This document shows positions 58,171 to 64,000 of a stretch of DNA of 64,000 bases, in pieces. A program made the translations under genes and the position numbers. The notes under the pieces are model-generated. The model searched no databases and had not been told where the DNA came from. It was given only the letters and a program-made list of their open reading frames with translations. Location: the NCBI GenBank assembly GCA_963776735.1, contig CAVZNV010000023.1:1-64000 (forward strand), written 5' to 3'. Position 1 is the first letter of the stretch, and every line of letters starts with the position of its first letter. The stretch is from PALSA-612 sp963776735. Lineage in GTDB: Bacteria > Actinomycetota > Thermoleophilia > Gaiellales > Gaiellaceae.

Positions 58171-59127
58171 CTATTCGTCGTCTTCGCCGACGCCGACGAG
58201 CGCCTGTGCGAACTCGGCCGGATCGAACGGCTGGAGGTCTTCGAGCGTCTCCCCCACGCCGACAAGCTTCACGGGCAAGCCGAGCTCGACCGCGACCGGG
58301 AGGACGATGCCGCCCTTCGCCGTCCCGTCGAGCTTCGTCAGCGCGACGCCCGTCACGTCGACCGCCTCGCCGAAGAGCCGCGCCTGCTGGAGCCCGTTCT
58401 GGCCCGTCGTCGCGTCGAGGACGAGCAGCGTCTCGTGCGGCGCGCCGTCGAGCCGGCCGGAGATCACGCGGCGGATCTTGCGCAGCTCGTCCATCAGATT
58501 CGACTGCGTGTGCAGGCGACCGGCGGTGTCGACGAGCACGACGTCGCGGCCTCGGCCGACGGCCGCCTCGAGCGCGTCGTAGGCCACCGCTGCAGGATCG
58601 GCGCCCCTTCGCGAACCGACGAAGTCTGCGCCGGCGCGCTGCGACCAGATCTCGAGCTGCTCGTCGGCGGCGGCGCGGAAGGTGTCGGCGGCCGCGATCA
58701 GCACCGAGCGCCCGTGCTCGGAGAGCCGGTGGGCAAGCTTGCCGACGGTGGTCGTCTTGCCGGTGCCGTTGACGCCGACGACCAGGACCACGCTCGGATG
58801 CTCGTTCACGGCCAGGGTGCCCGGCTCGCCGAACAGTGCGGTGATCTCCTCGGCGAGCGCCAGCCCGAGATCGTCGACGTCGCGCCGCCTGCGGAGCCGC
58901 TCCACCAGCTCGTCGGTCGCGGCCATCCCCACGTCGGCCGTGATCAACGCCTCCTCGAGTGCCTCCCACGACTCGTCGTCGCGCGGGTCGAAGCGCCCAA
59001 TCGGGAGTCGGATCGCGGTGCGCGTCCGGCCGAGCGAGCTGCGCAGCCGTCCGAAGAAGCGTCGTCGCTGCTCCGGCTCGTCGGCGTCGTGCTCGTCGCC
59101 GAGCAGCTCTGACCAGCTTCGCGCCAT
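58171..59127 (-). CDS. ftsY: Signal recognition particle receptor FtsY
   Basis: 318 residues, complete. N domain (WEALEEALITADVGMAATDE), Walker A VVGVNGTGKTTTVGKLAHRL, VLVDTAGRLHTQSNLMDEL and LTKLDGTAKGGIVL. It receives Ffh-ribosome complexes at the membrane. The acidic A domain is short, as in Gram-positives. Stop lies 21 bp before ffh. Confidence 0.96.
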   Translation of the reverse strand: MARSWSELLGDEHDADEPEQRRRFFGRLRSSLGRTRTAIRLPIGRFDPRDDESWEALEEALITADVGMAATDELVERLRRRRDVDDLGLALAEEITALFGEPGTLAVNEHPSVVLVVGVNGTGKTTTVGKLAHRLSEHGRSVLIAAADTFRAAADEQLEIWSQRAGADFVGSRRGADPAAVAYDALEAAVGRGRDVVLVDTAGRLHTQSNLMDELRKIRRVISGRLDGAPHETLLVLDATTGQNGLQQARLFGEAVDVTGVALTKLDGTAKGGIVLPVAVELGLPVKLVGVGETLEDLQPFDPAEFAQALVGVGEDDE

Positions 59128-59301
59128 CCGGGCGCGCAGGATAGTCGGGCGAGCTCTGGTATCGGCTGCGCAGGAGTCGTCACAGTCCCGCCACCCACGC
59201 GTGCGACTTTCCGAGCTACGCTCAAAACCGGGGGCAGGGCGCGAATGCGCCCCCGGGGGAAAGACAAATGGAGTGTCTGTCGGCGGCTCGGCCGGGACGG
59301 G

Positions 59302-61782
59302 TCAGGCGGCGGCTTCGGCGTCCTCGCGCGGGAGGCGGCGGGACACGACCTGCGAGACGCCGTCGCCGCCCATCGTCACGCCGTAGAGGATGTCGGCGGC
59401 CTCCATCGTCCGCTTCTGGTGCGTGACGACGATGAACTGCGCCCGCTCCGAGAACTGCCGCAGCAGCGCGACGAAGCGGCCGATGTTCGTGTCGTCGAGC
59501 GCCGCCTCGACCTCGTCAAGGAGGTAGAACGCGCACGGCCGGGCGAGGAAGAGCGCGAACAGGAACGAGATCGCGCCGATCGCCTTCTCGCCGCCCGAGA
59601 GCAGCGACAGCCGGGTGATCCGCTTGCCCGCCGGACGCAGCTCGACCTCGACGCCGGCTTCGGACTCTCCGTCCTCGGCTTCGGCCTCGGTCAGCCGCAG
59701 CCTCCCCTCGCCGCCCGGGAACAGCGTGCCCGCGACCTCGGCGAAGTTCCGCTCGACGGCGGCGAACGTCTCCGCGAAACGCCGCTCGACCGTCTCCGTC
59801 AACTCGCGCCGCAGCTTCTCCAGCTCGTCGAGCGACCGCTCGAGATCGGCGCGCTGCGTTCGCAGCTCTTCGAGGTGCTCCTTCTCCCGCTCGTACTCCT
59901 CCTTTGCGAACGGGTTGACGCCGCCGAGCTGCTCGCGCCGGCGCTCGAGCCGTTCGAGCTTCGTCGCCAGCTCGTCCCGCGGACCTTCCGTCGGCTCGGC
60001 GTTCGCCTCGGCGAGCCGGCGCCTCGCCTCGCCTGCCTCCGCCTCGAGCCGCGCGAGCTCGACCTCGACTGCCGACGCCCGCTCGCCCGCGGCGGTCGCC
60101 TCGTGACGGAGCTCCGCCTCGGCCGCACCGAGCCGGCGCAGGTCGGCCGCGAGCTCGCCCGCCCGACTCGACTCCGTCCGCGTCTCCGCTTCGAGCGGCG
60201 ACTCAGAGCGCCTACTCGCCTCGACGCACCGACCGAGCTCGCGCTCCAGGCGTTCGGCGAGTGCGACGAGCCGCGGGTCGGAGTGCCGGAGACGCGGCTC
60301 GGCGGCTTCGGCCCGGGCGGCGAGGTCGCGCGCCTGCGTCTGCATCAGCCGGAACTGCGCCTCGAGCTCGAGCTGCACCGCCTCGGCAGCCTCGCCCACG
60401 AACCACAACTCGCCGCGGCCCGGGTCGAAGCCGATCCCCTCGCGCGTCACGGCCGGAACGGGCGAGCCCAGCAGCTCCTCGAACGGCACGACCGGAAGCT
60501 CCGCGACCAGCTCCGAGGGATCGCGGCCGACGAGGACGACGAGGTTCCCGAGCCCGGCCTTGCGAGCATGCTCGACGAGTTCGAGCCCGCGCTCCGGGGT
60601 GTCCGCGAGCACCGCCGCCGCGCGGTGGCCGAGAGCCGCCGCAACCGCCCGCTCGAGTCCCGGCTCGACCTCCAGCTCCCCGAGCGCGAGGCGCTCGCCG
60701 CGCTCGGACAGTGCGCGCGCCGCCGGCGGCAGCCCTTCGCGCTCGTCGAGCGCGCGCCGGAGCACGCCCGCGCGCGACTCCGCGATCCGCGCCTGCTCGA
60801 GCAGTTGCTCGCCGTGGTGCTCGACGACCGGCTCGCGGAGTCGCGCCGCCAGCTCCCCGGCCGCCTCACGCCGCAGTTCGATCCGCTCGCGGCCCGACCG
60901 CAGCCGGTAGAGCACGGCGGCGGCGCCCTCGCGACCGCCGGCGACCGCGGCCAGCTCTTCCTCGGCCCGCTCGCGCGCCTCCAGAAGCGCTTCGAGCTGC
61001 TCCTCGAGCTTGTGCCGCTCGGCCACGACCGTCCGTCCGCGACCCTCGGCGTCCGCGATCCGCACGTCGAGCTCGACGAGATCGATCGTCGCGATCCCCG
61101 CCCGCAGCCCGGCGATCTCGACACCGAGCTTTTCCGCGCGCTCCGCTGCGGTCGCCTGCAGCGCCAACGGACGAAGGCGCTTTGCGACCTCGGTCTCGAG
61201 GTCGCGCGCGCGTTCGACCTGCTGCGCCACGCGGGCGAGCTTCAGCTCGGCGCGGTGGCGGCGGCGCTTGAAGCGGCCGAGGCCGGCGGCGTCCTCGACC
61301 AGCGCACGCCGCTCGGGAGCGCTCGAGGTCAGGATCGCCTCGACCTTGCCCTGGCTAACGATCGAGCCGGCGCCCGGCCCGAGGCCGGCGTCGGCAAGCA
61401 GCTCGACGACGTCCAGCCGGCGTACCTGCGCGCCGTTGACGATGTACTGGCCCTCGCCGCCGCGGTGGAGCCGCCGGACGATCGAGACCTCCGAGAAGTC
61501 GAGCCCCGGGATGGCCTGGTCGGCGTTGTCGAAGAGGAGCTCGACCTCGCAGAACTCCGCGGGCGAACGGCCGGCGGCGCCGTTGAAGAGCACGTCGTCC
61601 GGCTTCTCCGCACGCAGCTCGCTCGGTGCCAGCGATCCGGACGCCCAGACGATCGCGTCGCCGATGTTCGACTTGCCCGACCCGTTCGGGCCGACGACGA
61701 CGGCGACGCCCGGCTCGAGCCGCACCTCGACCTGGTCGGGGAACGACTTGAACCCCCGCATGCGAACGGACCTCAGGTACAC
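59302..61782 (-). CDS. smc: Short chromosome segregation protein SMC
   Basis: 826 residues against about 1170 in most bacteria. All ATPase parts are present: Walker A GPNGSGKSN (31-39), SQGKVEAIL (Q-loop region), signature LSLLSGGEKAIGAISF and Walker B FYLLDEVEAALDD. Coiled-coil arms span only about residues 170-345 and 465-690. The hinge (345-465) contains ALGHRAAAVLADTPERGLEL. The gene lies in the normal smc-ftsY position. It is intact at both ends, so this looks like a natural compact form and not a broken gene. Confidence 0.9.
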   Translation of the reverse strand: MYLRSVRMRGFKSFPDQVEVRLEPGVAVVVGPNGSGKSNIGDAIVWASGSLAPSELRAEKPDDVLFNGAAGRSPAEFCEVELLFDNADQAIPGLDFSEVSIVRRLHRGGEGQYIVNGAQVRRLDVVELLADAGLGPGAGSIVSQGKVEAILTSSAPERRALVEDAAGLGRFKRRRHRAELKLARVAQQVERARDLETEVAKRLRPLALQATAAERAEKLGVEIAGLRAGIATIDLVELDVRIADAEGRGRTVVAERHKLEEQLEALLEARERAEEELAAVAGGREGAAAVLYRLRSGRERIELRREAAGELAARLREPVVEHHGEQLLEQARIAESRAGVLRRALDEREGLPPAARALSERGERLALGELEVEPGLERAVAAALGHRAAAVLADTPERGLELVEHARKAGLGNLVVLVGRDPSELVAELPVVPFEELLGSPVPAVTREGIGFDPGRGELWFVGEAAEAVQLELEAQFRLMQTQARDLAARAEAAEPRLRHSDPRLVALAERLERELGRCVEASRRSESPLEAETRTESSRAGELAADLRRLGAAEAELRHEATAAGERASAVEVELARLEAEAGEARRRLAEANAEPTEGPRDELATKLERLERRREQLGGVNPFAKEEYEREKEHLEELRTQRADLERSLDELEKLRRELTETVERRFAETFAAVERNFAEVAGTLFPGGEGRLRLTEAEAEDGESEAGVEVELRPAGKRITRLSLLSGGEKAIGAISFLFALFLARPCAFYLLDEVEAALDDTNIGRFVALLRQFSERAQFIVVTHQKRTMEAADILYGVTMGGDGVSQVVSRRLPREDAEAAA

Positions 61783-61825
61783 GAGGGTGCAACGCTAACG
61801 AGCGTCGCGGACGGGCCCCGAACCT

Positions 61826-62527
61826 CTATGCCTCTGCTCCCTCGGCCACCCACTCGAGTGCTTGGAGCGCTGCCTCCTGCTCGGCCCCCTTTTTCGTCGA
61901 GCCGCTGCCGACGCCGCGCTGCTCCCCGTCGACCGTCGCGGCGCACGTGAAGCGCCGGTCGTGCGCCGGTCCCTCCATCTCGACGACGGCGTAGACGACC
62001 TGCTTGCGCATCCGCGCGAGCTCCTCCTGGAGCTCGGTCTTGTAGTCGACCGAATGCGTCGCCGCGTACTCCATGTGGCCGCGAAAGGCGTCGACGATCG
62101 GCTTCTCGACCGCCGCGAAGCCGTGCTCGAGGAAGATCGCAGCCAACGCCGCCTCGAGCAGTGCCGCGAGCACGTTGCGGTTCTTGGCGAGCCGGGTCAG
62201 CTCCTCGGGCTGCGTCGTCGCGCCGCCGCGCGCGAGCAACTCGGGCCCGAGCTCGAGCTCGTCCGCGACGAGCGCGCAGGCACGCCGCGACACAGCGTGC
62301 GAGCGGATCTTCGCCAGGCGCCCCTCGGTCAGGTCCGGATAGCGGTCGTACAGATGCCGGGCGACCGCCAGCTCGAGCACGCTGTCGCCGAGGAACTCGA
62401 GCCGCTCGTACGACGACGCGCGATCGCCCGCCCAGGAGGAGTGCGTGAAGACGTGCTCGAGCCGGTCCAGCGGCAGCGTGCGAATCAGCTCGGCGAGCGG
62501 CCGAACGTCGCCTGCCTGCGTGTCGCC
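61826..62527 (-). CDS. rnc: Ribonuclease III, start unresolved
   Basis: The catalytic signature ERLEFLGDSVLELAVARHLY and the preceding LEHVFTHSSWAGDR are read in frame upstream of GTG 62380, yet no ATG, GTG or TTG occurs between the acpP stop and that point. The double-stranded RNA-binding domain is at the C-terminus (VDYKTELQEELARMRKQVVY, GSGSTKKGAEQEAALQALEW). Either a non-standard start or a small indel is hidden near 62500. It cuts rRNA precursors and structured RNA. Confidence 0.88.
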   Translation of the reverse strand, partial: GDTQAGDVRPLAELIRTLPLDRLEHVFTHSSWAGDRASSYERLEFLGDSVLELAVARHLYDRYPDLTEGRLAKIRSHAVSRRACALVADELELGPELLARGGATTQPEELTRLAKNRNVLAALLEAALAAIFLEHGFAAVEKPIVDAFRGHMEYAATHSVDYKTELQEELARMRKQVVYAVVEMEGPAHDRRFTCAATVDGEQRGVGSGSTKKGAEQEAALQALEWVAEGAEA

Positions 62528-62528
62528 G

Positions 62529-62774
62529 CTACTGGTGCGTCGTGACGTAGTCGACGGCCTGTCCGACTGTCGTGATCTTCTGGGCGTCCTCGTCGGAGAT
62601 CTTGATTCCGAACTGATCCTCCAGCTCCATGATCAACTCGACGAGATCGAGCGAGTCGGCGTCGAGATCCTCCTGGAAGGACGCCTCGTCGGTGATCTCG
62701 TTCTCGTCGACGCCGAGTTGCTCGACCAGGACCTCCTTGACTCGCTCGGAGACTTCCTCGCGCGAAGCTGCCAT
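62529..62774 (-). CDS. acpP: Acyl carrier protein
   Basis: 81 residues from ATG 62774 (AGAGGTGAC upstream). The phosphopantetheine serine is Ser41 in DADSLDLVEL, and the acidic four-helix pattern (VDENEITDEASFQEDL) is typical. It carries fatty acids during synthesis. It begins 2 bases after the plsX stop. Confidence 0.97.
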   Translation of the reverse strand: MAASREEVSERVKEVLVEQLGVDENEITDEASFQEDLDADSLDLVELIMELEDQFGIKISDEDAQKITTVGQAVDYVTTHQ

Positions 62775-62775
62775 G

Positions 62776-63810
62776 TCACCTCTCTTGCGGGTTGGATTCG
62801 GAAAGCGCGCGGATGCTAACACGGTCGACCGCCATTTCCTCGGCTTCGCGTGCCATCCGCTCGCCGAGCCGCGTGACGACACCGTGGTCGATGCCGCGCG
62901 CGGCGTGCCGGATCGCGTTCGCGATAGCCGCTCTCGACGAGTTCCCGTGGGCGATCACCGACAGGCCGCGAAGGCCGAGAAGGTAGGCGCCGCCGTACGT
63001 GTCCGGGTCGAGATGGGCGCGGAGACGGCCGACCGCGGGCTTGATCAGCACCCCTCCCGCCTTGCCCCGGGCGGTCGCCGTGATCTCGCTGCGAAGCCAG
63101 TCGAACGTCGTCCGGATCGTCCCCTCCATCGTCTTCAGGACGACGTTGCCCGTGAAACCGTCGCAGACGACGACATCGGCGGCATGCGCGAGGATGCCGC
63201 GGCTCTCGATGTTGCCCTGGAAGCGGAGGTCGCTCGCCCGCAGCAGCTCGTGCGCCTCGAGCGTGAGCTGGTTTCCCTTCTCCGGCTCCTCGCCGATCGA
63301 GAGCAGCGCGACCGTCGGCGCGGGGACGTCGAGGATCTCCTGCGCGAACACGGAGCCCATCAGGCCGAACTGCAGGAGGTGTTCGGCGCGGCAATCTGCG
63401 GTCGCGCCGGCGTCGATCAGCACAGACGGGCCTTTCGGCGTCGGGATGACGACGGCGATCGCCGGCCGCAGCACGCCCCTCAGGCGCCGGACGTAGACCA
63501 GGCCGGCGGCGAGCATCGCGCCGGTGTTCCCGGCCGAAACGACCGCCGCGGCCTGTCCTTCGTGGACGGCCCGGCAGGCGGCGACGAGCGAGCTGTCCGG
63601 CTTGCCGCGGACGGCGTCGGCCGGCTTCTCGTCCATGGCGATCACCTGCGTCGTCACGACGAGCTCCAGCCCGTGAGTGACGAGTCCCGCCGGCCCGAAC
63701 AGCACCGGCTCGATCCGGTCGGAACGGGCGTCGATCGCGCCCGCGACGATCTCCTCGGGCCCGTGGTCGCCCCCGAGGGCATCGACCGCAACCCGGATCG
63801 GGCCCGTCAT
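62776..63810 (-). CDS. plsX: Phosphate acyltransferase PlsX
   Basis: 344 residues from ATG 63810. MTGPIRVAVDALGGDHGPEE at the start, VVSAGNTGAMLAAGLVYVRR and VVVCDGFTGNVVLKTMEG are the family signatures. It makes acyl-phosphate from acyl-ACP, the first step of phospholipid synthesis, and so fits beside acpP and rpmF. Confidence 0.96.
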   Translation of the reverse strand: MTGPIRVAVDALGGDHGPEEIVAGAIDARSDRIEPVLFGPAGLVTHGLELVVTTQVIAMDEKPADAVRGKPDSSLVAACRAVHEGQAAAVVSAGNTGAMLAAGLVYVRRLRGVLRPAIAVVIPTPKGPSVLIDAGATADCRAEHLLQFGLMGSVFAQEILDVPAPTVALLSIGEEPEKGNQLTLEAHELLRASDLRFQGNIESRGILAHAADVVVCDGFTGNVVLKTMEGTIRTTFDWLRSEITATARGKAGGVLIKPAVGRLRAHLDPDTYGGAYLLGLRGLSVIAHGNSSRAAIANAIRHAARGIDHGVVTRLGERMAREAEEMAVDRVSIRALSESNPQER

Positions 63811-63827
63811 TGGCGCGGAGTCTAGAG

Positions 63828-64000
63828 CTACGGGAGGGGAGTGCGAAGCGGCTCGATCTCGCGCCCGCGGTACTGCTTGCAGTTGGGACACATCTCGTGC
63901 GAGCGCTTCGGCTGGTGGCAGTGCGGGCAGACGCTCAGGCGGGGCGCCTTGATGCCGTGCTGCGCGCGACGCTTGTCGCGGCGCGCCTTGGACGTTTTGC
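63828..64000 (-). CDS. rpmF: Ribosomal protein L32 (5' end outside the window)
   Basis: 56 codons ending at TAG 63828. KTSKARRDKRRAQHGIKAP followed by two zinc pairs (VCPHCHQPKRSHEMCPNC) is L32 of the zinc-binding type, lacking only its first few residues. The order rpmF-plsX-acpP is conserved in many bacteria. The zinc-dependent form links it to the zinc regulon by idea only. Confidence 0.94.
   Translation of the reverse strand, partial: KTSKARRDKRRAQHGIKAPRLSVCPHCHQPKRSHEMCPNCKQYRGREIEPLRTPLP

Noticed and set aside
59245..61950. A 901-codon plus-strand frame opposite smc
   Set aside because: It is an antisense shadow caused by high GC. Its composition is Arg/Leu/Glu-repetitive with no motif, whereas the minus strand encodes a complete SMC.
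1..64000. CRISPR array, phage genes, rRNA or toxin-antitoxin pair
   Set aside because: No regularly spaced repeats, no phage structural motifs, no rRNA signatures and no convincing small toxin-antitoxin gene pair were seen.

Overview
The window is a 64 kb stretch of a very GC-rich bacterial chromosome. The gene set (ANTAR-domain regulators, a Ddn-type deazaflavin F420 enzyme, GTG starts, small zinc-ribbon proteins, dense ATGA/GTGA overlaps) points to the phylum Actinomycetota. The mix of secreted beta-helix and CHRD proteins with AddAB-like rather than RecBCD-like genes suggests a deep lineage such as Thermoleophilia (Gaiellales or Solirubrobacterales). That placement is an inference from content, not from a marker tree.

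Layout. 1-6 kb: the end of a Ppx/GppA phosphatase, a CBS protein, glutamate dehydrogenase, a stand-alone two-MshEN protein and several small stress-type proteins, including an OsmC homologue whose second catalytic cysteine codon is an in-frame UGA. 6-13 kb: a signalling and envelope block with a STAS protein and two pseudo-receiver ANTAR proteins. Two leaders sharing sequence blocks lie next to the ANTAR genes; PRC-barrel, CHRD and Ig-like secreted proteins are also here. 14.5-19.3 kb: a zinc regulon (divergent Zur, a Zur-type palindrome, znuA-znuC and two permeases). 20.6-24.4 kb: an island bounded by tRNA-Leu(UAA) and a 60 bp partial copy of it. 25-39 kb: nucleic acid maintenance (DinG, RmuC, AddA/AddB-like helicase-nucleases, endonuclease III) with thioredoxin reductase and an isocitrate/isopropylmalate-type dehydrogenase. 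39-46 kb: HD-GYP protein, three-subunit transhydrogenase and amino-acid-related oxidoreductases.

46-64 kb, all on the minus strand, is the conserved block rpmF-plsX-acpP-rnc-smc-ftsY-ffh-rpsP-khpA-rimM-trmD-lepB-rplS-rnhB-yraN-htpX-methyltransferase-comM-dprA. It links ribosome assembly, the SRP secretion route (Ffh, FtsY, signal peptidase), chromosome segregation and DNA uptake. comM is split by about 1.3 kb of foreign DNA. LepB carries an N-terminal J-like domain, SMC is unusually short, and ffh, rimM and rnhB each contain a frameshift. Because ffh is essential in nearly all bacteria, these frameshifts look more like assembly indels than real decay, and other single-base anomalies here should be read with that in mind.
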